DNA of 64,000 bases from assembly GCA_030710605.1 (NCBI GenBank), contig CP092886.1, forward strand, positions 159,324,000-159,387,999. The letters run 5' to 3'. The notes beneath the pieces are model-generated. The model was not told the origin of the DNA and searched no databases. It saw only the letters and a program-made list of their open reading frames with translations. This DNA is from Cordylochernes scorpioides. Lineage: Eukaryota; Arthropoda; Arachnida; Pseudoscorpiones; Chernetidae. Shown piece by piece: positions 1 to 9,466 of the stretch (positions are counted from its first letter, which is position 1; every line of letters begins with the position of its first letter). The translations under genes and the position numbers were made by a program.

Positions 1-139
1 AGGCAATTTTTGTTCTTACTCGGTTATCTCTGGGCCTTCAATAAAGGTCACTGTTTATCAAATATAATTAAGAGTTATTGTCATATTCCCGATAAAATAC
101 TTAAAGGTACAATTTCCTTAAGTTTTGTTCATGAGCGTA
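1..139 (+). mobile_element. M1 inverted-repeat element, 5' end cut by window
   Basis: This is the right part of a short non-autonomous DNA element here called M1. It carries the family's internal words (a 'cttcaataaaggtcactg' block, then 'gataaaatacttaaaggtac') and finishes in the right terminal inverted repeat, 'ttccttaagttttgttcatg'. The left end lies outside the window. About ten other copies occur in the window, so the family assignment is firm. Confidence 0.85.
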
Positions 140-219
140 TTTCTACTGTCTCAAAGCTTATGTACATCTTTTGTTAAAAATAGCATTTTCAAACAGTCCA
201 ATAGAATATTAGTGATGTG

Positions 220-1105
220 AGATATGAATTTTCGACTACAACTTCTAATTTTTGCTATGGTTGAGAGAATTCTTCCGTCCTTAAGATTCCGAAGCTGACA
301 TTATTTTTCGGCCTTTGAGTTGTATGTTGAGGAATAATCAATTTCTTGGATTCGGTTTAGCTTTTCTTTAGCTGAATATGAAGCAATGTTCCAAATTTGG
401 GGAGGCATATTTCAGGACAGGTCTGACAACACTAGTTTAGGTTGGCTTTTGATCCTCATTCACTGCTGCGGAGATATTCCATTAGTTCAATTTGTTCTGT
501 GCATTGTTGGAGGTTTCTGGGTTATGTTTTGTAAAACGAAGTTCTGGGTGTAAAGTTACTCCAAGAGAAATGTAAGGTTATTGCATTTTCAATTCAATTA
601 TATATTAAGGAATAATTTGGGTATAATTTTAAGTTCGATTTTTTCAGTCTGTAGTGAAGGTGCTATCTTCAGTTTGGTTTGGGTTTAGTAGTAGAGCTTT
701 TGTTTACTGGCCCAAGAGAGAGAGAGAGAGATTCGATGTCCTTTAGTAATTCATTTAGAATGTGTTCGATATTCTTTATATGATAATTTGTGGTCCAAAG
801 AACTATGTCATCTGCGTAGATGGCGACTAGTGTACCAGGAGTATATATTAGTGAATATCGATATTGAAGAGGAGTAATTATCTCAATACTGATCCCACCC
901 CACTCTAACTCCTGGTATTTTTGAATTTGTGCTTTTGTATCTTACACTGTATTTACTTTGTCTTAGGAAGTCAGCTATCCAGATCATAAGTTTTTCTCTT
1001 CCTTCCATTTCATGGGAAATTTTAACAGTTTGTGTCTCTAGACTCTGTCGAGAGCTGAGGTCATGCCAAGCTGTATTTTTAAATTTGTTTTTCCTTAAAA
1101 CTGTC
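220..1105 (-). pseudogene. Non-LTR retrotransposon reverse transcriptase relic, downstream half
   Basis: Read on the minus strand, this stretch translates in broken frames into the second half of a LINE reverse transcriptase. Around 960-1000 a WIADFL-type motif is visible. At 807-818 the catalytic YADD box appears, in the context TLVAIYADDIVLWTTN. Below 560 a weaker 'RPVLKYASP'-like C-terminal segment follows. The spacing and motifs fit the Jockey/R1-like group of non-LTR elements, whose reverse transcriptase copies the element RNA at a nicked target. Several stop codons and shifts break the frame, so it is dead. Its upstream half is at 3572-3900, on the other side of an inserted LTR element. 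No endonuclease domain was seen. Confidence 0.8.
1101..1105 (+). repeat. Target site duplication (left) of LTR element 1
   Basis: CTGTC stands immediately before the 5' LTR and again immediately after the 3' LTR at 3567-3571. A 5-bp duplication is the size expected for insertion by an LTR-element integrase. Confidence 0.85.
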
Positions 1106-1270
1106 TGTGCAGAGTATTGGGCTCAGAGATTGTAGAGCTCTGATAAGAAAAGGAATGATACTCTGCTGATATATATCTTTTGACTTGTAGAGATGCAAAT
1201 ATATATATAGACATAATTATTAAAATAATTTGTTTAGCTAATCTGGTATTTTGTCCTGACTGACAACACA
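1106..1270 (+). repeat. 5' LTR of element 1
   Basis: 165 bp, TG...CA bounded. It matches the 3' LTR at 3403-3566 with two substitutions and one single-base gap that I could count by eye. It contains TATATA-rich stretches that could act as a promoter, but no start site can be fixed. Confidence 0.92.
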
Positions 1271-1282
1271 TGGTAGCAGCGG
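1271..1282 (+). other. Primer-binding-like site
   Basis: TGGTAGCAGCGG follows the LTR directly. Its first nine bases equal those complementary to the 3' end of initiator tRNA-Met (TGGTAGCAG), then the match weakens. The position is right for a minus-strand primer site, but the tRNA identity is only suggested. Confidence 0.55.
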
Positions 1283-1565
1283 TAAACTGATTTCTTAAAG
1301 AAGGTCGTTGTTCGAAAAAAAATTGAAACTCGACATCAAGCAAACTCGCAGCGGAAAACTGAATTCTTAAAGAAGGTCGTTGTTCAAAGAAAATTTGAAA
1401 CTCGACATCAAGCAAACTCGCAGAGGTGGACTGATTTCTAAAAGAAGGTCGTTGTTCAAAGAAAATTTGAAACTCGACATCAAGCAAACTCGCAGCGGTA
1501 AATTGAATTCACAAAGAAGATCGTTGCTCGAAGAAAAGAGAATTTGAAATTCGACATTAAGCAAA
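1277..1565 (+). repeat. Four-copy tandem repeat in the element 1 leader
   Basis: About 72-bp units, four in a row. Each begins with gcagcggtaaa-like sequence and ends in 'ctcgacatcaagcaaactc'. The block lies between the primer site and gag, in the untranslated leader. Because each unit starts with bases also present in the primer site, unequal exchange or template jumping near the primer site may have made it. Confidence 0.85.
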
Positions 1566-1603
1566 TTATTGATAAGCAAAATTATTAATTATACAAATCT
1601 AAT

Positions 1604-2398
1604 ATGGCTCAAAAATATAATTGCGTAGCCCCAGAACCTTTTAATTTCTCAAATCCAGGTGATTGGCCTAAATGGATTAGGAGGTTTGAACGCTTTAGGC
1701 AGGCAAGTGGGTTAATTAACAACCCAGAAAATGAGCAAGTTAACATGCTCGTGTATTGCATGGGCGATAATGCAGATGATATATTGTTGTCATATAAAAT
1801 AGCAGGTGACCAACTCGAGAAATATGATAAGGTTATCAAATGTTTTGAAAGTCACTCTATTCCAAGACGGAATATAATTTATGAAAGGACAAGATTTAAT
1901 CAAAGATGTCAACAGGAAGGAGAAAGGGTGAATTACTTTATCACAGCACTGCATAGCCTAGCCGAGCACTGTAATTTTGGGGTGTTATATGATGAGTTGA
2001 TTAGGGATAGGATAGTTGTTGGAGTAAGAGATAGAGCGTTGTCTGAAAAAAATGCAACTTGATACAGACTTGCCCTTAGTGAAAGCCACACAGATGGCAA
2101 AAAATTAGAAAGTGTCAAAGAACAGCAGTCTAGCCTTTACCAACAAAATTTTGTAGATCAAATAAAGAAATTGCCTAATCACATAAAAGAAACCAAAAAG
2201 CAAGAGTCAAAAATAAGACAATTTAAGTCAAACCAGTCAGGAAGATCATCACATGGATGCACCAGGTGTGGCAATGCAAATAATCATGATTGGAAAAATT
2301 GCCCATCCATGAACTCGTATTGTAATAAATGCAAGAGGAAAGGTCATTACGCCAAAGGTTGCAGATCAGTAGCCATAAATGAAATAATTCAAAGATAA
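1604..2398 (+). pseudogene. Gag-like polyprotein of LTR element 1, broken by an in-frame stop
   Basis: The frame opens at ATG 1604 (MAQKYNCVAPEPFNF...). It runs to a TGA at 2060-2062, then continues in the same frame to a TAA at 2396-2398, so one nonsense change splits an otherwise continuous gag of about 264 codons. The N-terminal part has the 'W..W..RFERF' pattern of capsid-type Gag in invertebrate Ty3/gypsy elements. The C-terminus carries two zinc knuckles that would bind element RNA: the first is C-X2-C-X5-H-X4-C (CTRCGNANNHDWKNC), one residue longer than usual, and the second is canonical C-X2-C-X4-H-X4-C (CNKCKRKGHYAKGC). The product would form the cytoplasmic particle. Pol follows in another frame. 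Confidence 0.88.
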
Positions 2399-2400
2399 CC

Positions 2401-2811
2401 TTTCTGGGATCTGTAGAAATTGAATCGTCTAAGAAATGGGTAGTACCAATTAAGGTAAACAATAGACAAATTAATTTTAAAATTGACACGGGAGATGATG
2501 TCAACGTGCTCCCCTTTCAACAATATTGTCAAAGTTTCCAAAGAATAAAATTAGAAAAATCGGATAAAATATTACAAGGTCCGAATGGAATACCCTTGAA
2601 ACAAGTTGGAATAATCCACGTGATACTTCAAAATAAAGGCCAGCACTTAAACTCGAAAATATACATTGTTGATAAACTGAAACAACCACTTCTCTCTAGG
2701 GAGACAAGCGAGAAATTAAATATTGTGAGAATGATTCAGCAATTATCATCAAATCCTTTTAACCCCAAAAGAGAGTTTCCAAAATTATTTAATGGTTTAG
2801 GACATTGCTAA
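2401..2811 (+). pseudogene. Protease region of Pol, LTR element 1
   Basis: In a frame different from gag this stretch reads into an aspartic protease. The active-site triplet is at IDTGDDVNVLPF, near 2485-2515. The usual next residue Ala is replaced by Asp, so activity is doubtful. The frame continues with a flap-like segment (GIPLKQVG) and closes at TAA 2809-2811. The reverse transcriptase continues in yet another frame, so the original pol is broken between protease and polymerase. In intact elements this enzyme cleaves Gag and Pol. There is no convincing ATG for this frame, in keeping with frameshift expression in such elements. Confidence 0.75.
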
Positions 2812-3390
2812 AATAAATTACAAAATATCCCTACAACCTGATGCGAAACCATATGCCTTGTGCACCCCTAGGAGAGTGCTAATTCCCTTAATGAAACAGT
2901 TGAAGGAACAACTTGAAGAGATGACCAGGCTAGGAGTCATTGAATCAGTAGAAGAGCCAACTGAGTGGTGTGCGGGAATGGTTGCAGTACCTAAACCAGG
3001 AGGGAAATTAAGAATTTGTGCTGATTTAACAAAGCTAAATCAGTATAAAGAAGAGAAAATTGTCCACTACCGGCCACAGAGCATATCCTGGGACAGCTTG
3101 GAATGCTTGCTATTTTTCCAAGCTAGATGCAAATTCTGTATTTTGGCAGTTCGGGTTAGCTAAAGAATCCCAAATACTAATCACTTTATAACACTATTCG
3201 GCAAGTTCCTCTTCAACGGAATATCATCGGCACCAGAAATCTTTCAAGGAAAGTTGACATCATCCCACCGCTGCCACCAACGCGGAGTGAAAACCAAGAC
3301 CAGGATCAAGAGAAGAGCCTCCCTTCAACGCCAGTAGTGCAGACAAGATATGGAAGGGTGGTCAAGAAACCTCAAAGATTCTTGTAAAAG
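2812..3390 (+). pseudogene. Truncated reverse transcriptase joined to pol C-terminus
   Basis: The first part (about 2816-3060) reads as the N-terminal fingers of a Ty3/gypsy reverse transcriptase, with LGVIESVEEPTEWCAGMVAV and PKPGGKLRICADLTKLN, one of the best conserved motifs of the family. A shift near 3060 moves the frame, and pieces such as FITLFGKFLFNG and SSAPEIFQ follow to about 3250. The palm catalytic YVDD box, RNase H and integrase are absent. From about 3258 the sequence reads as the extreme C-terminus of pol (PSTPVVQTRYGRVVKKPQRF), then stops. The join marks an internal deletion of several kilobases. The element cannot move without help. Confidence 0.85.
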
Positions 3391-3402
3391 TAAAAGAGGA
3401 GA
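3386..3402 (+). other. Polypurine tract of element 1
   Basis: AAAAGTAAAAGAGGAGA abuts the 3' LTR. A purine run at this place primes plus-strand DNA synthesis in LTR elements. Confidence 0.75.
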
Positions 3403-3566
3403 TGTGCAGAGTATTAGGCTAGAGATTGTAGAGCTCTGATAAGAAAACGAATGATACTCTGCTGATATATATCTTTTGACTTGTAGAGATGCAAATATAT
3501 ATATAGACATAATTATTAAAATAATTTGTTTAGCTAATCTGGTATTTTGTCCTGACTGACAACACA
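3403..3566 (+). repeat. 3' LTR of element 1
   Basis: 164 bp, near-identical to the 5' LTR and followed directly by the CTGTC duplication (3567-3571). Confidence 0.92.
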
Positions 3567-3571
3567 CTGTC

Positions 3572-3900
3572 TATTACTGTCTGTGTGAAGTAAAGTAGAA
3601 GTGCTGGTCTTCGACTCTATGATGTGTTTGATATACGGTTTGATACCAGTTCAGTTTATTGTTTTCTATAAGCCAGGTCATTAGCTGAGGTCTTGGATTA
3701 TAAGTTCTGTGATATTGTAGGGAATTCTAGTTAATGCGATTGGTCTATTGTATACACCGGATGAGGTGTCCTTATCTGGTTTAAGGAGAAGGGTAGTATG
3801 CCTGAGGTGTTCCTGGTTTTTGGTACCTTTCCTTCATGCGCCTGGACTGATTTATGTGATGTCTAGGTAGGCTAATTTGCTAATACAACCTTCTTAATCT
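3572..3900 (-). pseudogene. Non-LTR retrotransposon reverse transcriptase relic, upstream half
   Basis: On the minus strand this reads, with stops and shifts, as the early reverse transcriptase motifs of a LINE. 'LLLKPDKDTSSGVYNRPIAL' is the classic 'KPxKDPxxxxxYRPISLT' box, at about 3725-3795. 'WLIENNKLNWYQ' follows at about 3640-3680. Together with 220-1105 it forms one collinear element with LTR element 1 inserted in the middle. Sequence upstream of about 3900 is no longer recognisable. Confidence 0.78.
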
Positions 3901-4626
3901 TTCGTGTCGGTAACCCGCTGTCACACATTCCATGGAAATCAAAGATAAACATTGTAAGTTTGGCTTCCCCTATAAATTTCCCGTGAAAATGTTTGTTACT
4001 CTGAGAACATATTTTTCGTGACTGAAACAAAATATATTAAAATATTTATGCATTTATATATTTTTCTGTCAAAAATATATTGTTTGAATCGTTCTAAAAC
4101 AAAGCAGCGAGGTAATATAACCGTTTCCCTCCCCTCTACTAGAGCACGGCCTGCTTGGTGCCGTTTAACCCGAGTTTCTCAATGTTTAGTGTCAAGCCTG
4201 GACAAGAACGGATTCTGGGAATTAATGTTTTCTCAAATCCACATAAATAGGATTGAATGTTTCAATATGGGACTTTATGTGATAACAACATGTATTTTAT
4301 AACTGTGCAATAAAACAAACAAGGCATATCTCACCCCCTCCCCTTGTTTCAAACTTGTGTTTCAAGAAGATAAGAGAATAAAGAGGTCTGTGGAAGGGTT
4401 TATTACAGATGAACCACCCACACAGAGCTTCCCATTCATAACTCTGTTTAACCGTTTGATATCTTTATTGTGTAAATGGAGGGGGCGCGCATGTGCTCAC
4501 AGATATAATGGTCTTCTTCTACTCCGGCAGCTTGGCTCGGGTTCTTCCCGAATGGATGTTTACCAACGGGGGGATATTGTTTTAACAAAAATTATTGACT
4601 TGCAGCAGTAGTGTTTTTATTGTCCC
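3901..4626. other. No recognised gene or repeat
   Basis: This stretch has mixed composition with short open frames on the plus strand, the longest 94 codons. Some GC-richer patches lie around 4120-4160 and 4480-4560. None of the translated pieces resembles a protein family I know. Confidence 0.4.
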
Positions 4627-4627
4627 C

Positions 4628-4886
4628 AGTACAGGCCGTGATAATGGCGGGTAGTTGGCGAATTCTCTTACTGCAAGTGCACCACATGTCTGCACATGTG
4701 GAAAGCAATTCGACTTTTGCTCTCACAAGTGAGCCAGATCCCCGTTTGGTTACTTGCACTCACTAGTGAGGTTGGATTTTTGTAAGAGTCGGTAGCCATT
4801 GGACCAATATTTTAATCAGAAAAAAAAGCGTCGATTGCGTGAATCGATCCCGGGTCGTGGCAGAACCAACGGCTTATACCACTTGT
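4628..4886 (-). mobile_element. tRNA-derived SINE S1, copy 1
   Basis: Minus-strand copy of SINE S1. Its tRNA-like head has a B-box-like GATCGATTC in 'cgggatcgattcacg' at about 4838-4852 and an A-box-like 'gtagacaagtggtataagcc' at about 4867-4886. The body matches copy 3 at 45081-45393 through 'catgtggtgcacttgcagta' to 'cggcctgtact'. Pol III transcription from the head and LINE-supplied reverse transcription are the known route for SINEs. The head end runs straight into the 45-bp minisatellite, so no clean 5' target duplication is visible. Confidence 0.85.
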
Positions 4887-6376
4887 CTACAGTAGCAGGA
4901 GTAGAGTAGACTCCCATGTCTGACAACTTGTCTACAGTAGCAGGAGTAGAGTAGACTCCCATGTCTGACAACTTGTCTAGAGTAGCAGGAGTAGAGTAGA
5001 CTCCCATGTCTGACAACTTGTCTAGAGTAGCAGGAGTAGAGTAGACTCCCATGTCTGACAACTTGTCTAGAGTAGCAGGAGTAGAGTAGACTCCCATGTC
5101 TGACAACTTGTCTAGAGTAGCAGGAGTAGAGTAGACTCCCATGTCTGACAACTTGTCTAGAGTAGCAGGAGTAGAGTAGACTCCCATGTCTGACAACTTG
5201 TCTAGAGTAGCAGGAGTAGAGTAGACTCCCATGTCTGACAACTTGTCTACAGTAGCAGGAGTAGAGTAGACTCCCATGTCTGACAACTTGTCTACAGTAG
5301 CAGGAGTAGAGTAGACTCCCATGTCTGACAACTTGTCTAGAGTAGCAGGAGTAGAGTAGACTCCCATGTCTGACAACTTGTCTAGAGTAGCAGGAGTAGA
5401 GTAGACTCCCATGTCTGACAACTTGTCTAGAGTAGCAGGAGTAGAGTAGACTCCCATGTCTGACAACTTGTCTAGAGTAGCAGGAGTAGAGTAGACTCCC
5501 ATGTCTGACAACTTGTCTAGAGTAGCAGGAGTAGAGTAGACTCCCATGTCTGACAACTTGTCTAGAGTAGCAGGAGTAGAGTAGACTCCCATGTCTGACA
5601 ACTTGTCTAGAGTAGCAGGAGTAGAGTAGACTCCCATGTCTGACAACTTGTCTACAGTAGCAGGAGTAGAGTAGACTCCCATGTCTGACAACTTGTCTAC
5701 AGTAGCAGGAGTAGAGTAGACTCCCATGTCTGACAACTTGTCTAGAGTAGCAGGAGTAGAGTAGACTCCCATGTCTGACAACTTGTCTAGAGTAGCAGGA
5801 GTAGAGTAGACTCCCATGTCTGACAACTTGTCTAGAGTAGCAGGAGTAGAGTAGACTCCCATATCTGACAACTTGTCTACAGTAGCAGGAGTAGAGTAGA
5901 CTCCCATGTCTGACAACTTGTCTAGAGTAGCAGGAGTAGAGTAGACTCCCATGTCTGACAACTTGTCTAGAGTAGCAGGAGTAGAGTAGACTCCCATGTC
6001 TGACAACTTGTCTACAGTAGCAGGAGTAGAGTAGACTCCCATGTCTGACAACTTGTCTAGAGTAGCAGGAGTAGAGTAGACTCCCATGTCTGACAACTTG
6101 TCTACAGTAGCAGGAGTAGAGTAGACTCCCATGTCTGACAACTTGGCTACAGTAGCAGGAGTAGAGTAGACTCCCATGTCTGACAACTTGTCTAGAGTAG
6201 CAGGAGTAGAGTAGACTCCCATGTCTGACAACTTGTCTAGAGTAGCAGGAGTAGAGTAGACTCCCATGTCTGACAACTTGTCTACAGTAGCAGGAGTAGA
6301 GTAGACTCCCATGTCTGACAACTTGGCTACAGTAGCAGGAGTAGAGTAGACTCCCATGTCTGACAACTTGGCTACA
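4880..6376 (+). repeat. 45-bp minisatellite, 33 copies
   Basis: The unit is 'ttgtctacagtagcaggagt' plus 'agagtagactcccatgtctg' plus 'acaac', repeated about 33 times with almost no change. The only frequent variant swaps C and G in tctaCagt/tctaGagt. A rarer variant has 'ggctac' for 'gtctac' (three units near the right end), and one unit has 'catatc' for 'catgtc'. Because 45 is a multiple of three, two minus-strand frames stay open for 516 and 543 codons. These are artefacts of the period, not genes. The array starts inside the A-box region of SINE S1 and stops just before an M1 element. Confidence 0.97.
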
Positions 6377-6390
6377 CGCCGTTTCTCTTG

Positions 6391-6604
6391 TACTCATGAA
6401 CAAATCTAAAGGAAGTGAACAATTTTTAATGTAGCCTGTCGTCAATATTTTTCTTAAGTAGACAGAGGCAATTTTTTCATACTTGGTTATATCGTGTGTC
6501 TTCAATAAAGTTCACTGTGTACCAAATATCTTTCAAAGTTATTGCCTTCATCTCGATATACATGCTAAAAGGTAAAACTGTCTTATGTTTTGTCTATGAG
6601 TGTA
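6391..6604 (+). mobile_element. M1 element, full length
   Basis: It begins TACTCATGAACAAATCTAAA and ends in the inverted counterpart 'ttatgttttgtctatgagtg' followed by TA. The interior has the family words 'gacagaggcaattttt', 'ttatatcgtgtgtcttcaat' and 'gatatacatgctaaaaggta'. No coding capacity. TA at both ends fits Tc1/mariner-type integration. Confidence 0.9.
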
Positions 6605-8059
6605 GTCTCCGAGTGTCTGTGCTCTCAGGTCATGAGCATCTGTCAGCTGAAAAAGAGTCTCTAATGACGTCTAATCTTAGAGAGAGATTTGGGTTTTAGA
6701 TGGTCACCCATGGGATATAACTCTCTTTAAAATTGAGATGTTAAAAACACATTGATGTATAATTATTTTCATCATTTTAAATCTAAAATATCAAAAGATA
6801 ATTTTTGGTATATTTTGGGGGTTTAAATGAGTACAATAATATAATGCTGAGATAATATATGCAAATTAGTATTTATTATCATTTGTAGCGATGAACGGAA
6901 TTCATAAAATGAATCCATTACAACTACTTAAGACCCCAAATTATGTAAAAAGAACGTTATTGGCTTTATATGCATTGCTGCGAATATATAGACTGTATAA
7001 ATGATTTCTAATGAATGGTTCAGTCGTTTTGGCAAAGAAGAGAGTGGTGAACATTCCTTGAATATTTTATTTGTAGTTTTAATTTTTATCATTATGTTTA
7101 CAGTACATCACACTTATAGGTAATAGTAATCATGATAAAATTCATTGATATCTCATCATATTTATTCCAGGAGAAGATATGTATTTTAGTCTGTTATTTG
7201 GCTTATTTCCATATTTTTGGAAAGGAATTATTGGTACCACATCTTTCCAGATATCACTCTTGATAAAATGTTTCCCATATAGGTCAAAATGATAGAGTTC
7301 TGTATGTATCAAAGACAACATTTCTATTTTATATATGTAGATCTGTATTAAATATGGGATGGAGAGTTATAAAACCAAATTTCGGTTGAATATGAAGATT
7401 ACATTTTAAATTTTACTTTTTAAAAGGAGGACCACCTCGCCTAATCAGTTTTTGTGCAGGAAACCAATTTCACGCTACGCGAGCATGCCTCGGCTCCAAG
7501 AAGTCTTGTGTGCTCAAATTAAGGCGGAATATATTCCAACTTGCCATTAATTATTAGAGCTTGGTTGAGGAACTATCGCAATTATTATCTTTTAAATTAT
7601 GGCGTTATGAACTGCATGTTTACTTCGAGTCATTAGTTTCGCATACATTAATGAATTGTTTTTGCGTATTTTGAGAAATTCGTTATGAAAATGTAATTGG
7701 AAAATTTCAAAATAAATCTCTGAAATATATGAGTGTTATCAAGTTTTGAATCCAATTGGAAGCCGGGGAATTCCAACCCTCTTTGATGGCCTTCTGTGCT
7801 GTATATATATATGCCACAATGTTTCAATTTATATTTCCTGCGATTGTAAATGGAATCTGTTTTTCTAATCTGATGCTACAAAATATATTTCATATATAAA
7901 TATGAATACCTTTAATATTCTGTGCGTGAAAAGGCTCTAATATTTTCATAAATGACTAATCATTTTGCTAAATAACCATAACCCATATAAAATTTAATAA
8001 TATAATACATACAAGGTGTAGAAACCTTTTTAAAATGCACATTAATAAGACCAGAAACA
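6605..8059. other. AT-rich stretch without a gene; higher-complexity island near 7440-7700
   Basis: Mostly low-complexity AT DNA with no protein-like open frame. Around 7440-7700 composition becomes more balanced ('cacgctacgcgagcatgcct', then 'ccattaattattagagct'), with TAATTA-type homeodomain core sites. This could be a conserved non-coding element, but nothing in a single sequence proves that. Confidence 0.3.
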
Positions 8060-8740
8060 ACAGCGCTGCTTAGCATAGCGTTCCTTTTAACGCAGGTGCA
8101 AGTATACAAGATGGATATCAACATATATATAGGTTTTATAATGGTAATAAAGAAAGTTTCAGAATAATTTGATATCGAATTCAAGGTATAATATCAGTAT
8201 AGAAAGCTATAACTGAACAATAATAGAGTTATATTTATAATATATGAAAGAAAAAATTGGTATAAGATATATATGTGTAAGGCTATATTCAATAGAATGA
8301 CATCTATAGCTGTACACTAGGGAATACCGTAGTTTAAATATATTGTCACAATCTCTGGTAGCCTACTCGGTGAATCTGTCACATGTCAGCGTTTTGTTTG
8401 TAAATAGTTTGTTTATATATCTCTCGGTTGTATTGAGATATCTGGCAAAATTGATAAATAATTTCCTTGTTAAAATAAAATTGTTTTATCATTACACTCG
8501 CTCTCTGGTCTGACTTATAATTTTGATATAGACCAATCGAATATTGACATGAAGCCAACTTCCCCTCCCAGGAAGGTTCAAAAATAAGGCTGTATGCAAT
8601 AGAACGACATTTAACGTAGGTTCAAGTACAGTTGATGGGTAACAACGTAGTTTATAGAATGAATTCAATATAGTGTCTTTTAACGTAGGTTCACGTATAC
8701 TAAATAGGTATAATAAGGTAGTATATAATAGCCTTATATA
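8060..8740 (+). repeat. Local dispersed repeat 'cttttaacgtaggttcaagt'
   Basis: Related words recur at about 8080-8130, 8605-8640 and 8675-8720 (variants of 'ttttaacgtaggttcacgta' followed by tat/ac and 'aggta'). The phrase 'ggctatattcaatagaatga' at 8281 recurs as 'ggctgtatgcaatagaacga' at 8590. This is an old, decayed local duplication with no coding content. Confidence 0.5.
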
Positions 8741-8744
8741 TATA

Positions 8745-8780
8745 CTAGCCGAGTGACCCGGGCAACGCTCCGGGTTTACC
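8745..8780 (-). mobile_element. Helitron-like 3' end
   Basis: On the minus strand a hairpin, acccggagcgttgcccgggt (plus positions 8756-8775), is followed a few bases on by CTAG and then T. A short GC hairpin just before a CTRR-T end is the hallmark of Helitron 3' termini. The matching 5' end is not clear. Similar ends occur at 48.4, 50.7 and 51.4 kb. Confidence 0.5.
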
Positions 8781-9301
8781 CAAAGGGCCCGCAGACACTA
8801 CATGAGTGTATATAGTTACCTACTACTAAGAAAGAGCTATAAGCCATTTAATCGGTTTGACTCGAAAATGAAAAAGCGAATTAAAAGACGTAACACAAAT
8901 AACAAGAAATAACTGAAATAAATAAATAGAAAATTCTAAAGCCAAAGGACAATTTTTATATATATATATTAATCGTTAAAATAAAAACTGAAATTTATTT
9001 TTTGGCTCTAAAAATATTGTCATTTTTTGTTTGAGTTGATTTTGAAAAGTGATGTTTGACCTATTTTCTCCGATAATATTTTTAACTCCCATTCGATATT
9101 TCTGCAATTTTTCACTTGGAATGTTTGCCAGCCCATATATCTTTACTGTTAGCACAGCACTTAATTCTTCGGTGTAACTGGGTTTATCTATTTCCTGTAT
9201 TCTAGTGTGTTTATTTTCCATTGTGTTGACTTGTTTCATTCATCCAACTCTCATTTAGGATGTCACAAGTTGGTTCACCCAATCTTTAAGTAAAGAATAT
9301 A

Positions 9302-9466
9302 TACTCATGGACAAAACTTAAGTGGAAAGTCTGATGTCGCCGGTCGTTTTTAGTTTACACATTTTAGTTCACACTTGGTTATCTCGTGTAGCTTTCAGAG
9401 TTATTGTGTGAATCCTGATACACATGCTAAAAGGTACAACTTCCTCAGGTTTTGTCCATTAGTGTA
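9302..9466 (+). mobile_element. M1 element, shortened
   Basis: Starts TACTCATGGACAAAACTTAA and ends 'tccattagtgta', with both inverted ends present. It is shorter than other copies because part of the middle ('gtgtcttcaataaaggtcac') is missing. Confidence 0.85.

Larger units (their letters stand above)
1106..3566 (+). mobile_element. LTR retrotransposon 1 (Ty3/gypsy-like), internally deleted
   Basis: This is a complete insertion of about 2.46 kb. It has two 164-165 bp LTRs starting TGTGCAGAG and ending CAACACA, a primer-binding-like site, a tandem-repeat leader, gag, protease, the first part of reverse transcriptase, a short pol C-terminus and a polypurine tract. Both sides carry CTGTC. Most of reverse transcriptase, RNase H and integrase are missing through a deletion joined near 3255. 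It sits inside a LINE relic, so it is the younger of the two. Gag and pol resemble the K02A2.6-like proteins widespread in invertebrate Ty3/gypsy elements; that clade assignment is from memory of the family. Confidence 0.92.

Noticed and set aside
4880..6376. CRISPR array
   Set aside because: The units are contiguous near-identical repeats without unique spacers, in a eukaryotic setting.
4816..6505. Two minus-strand open frames of 516 and 543 codons made of a 15-residue repeat
   Set aside because: They exist because the 45-bp period is a multiple of three and the unit happens to lack stops in two frames. Both start or end in unrelated DNA (SINE or M1), and base changes show no preference for silent positions.
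8344..8549. Solo LTR bounded by TGTCA…TGACA
   Set aside because: The inverted ends and AATAAA-like words are suggestive, but no target duplication (flanks tatat and tgaag) and no second copy were seen.
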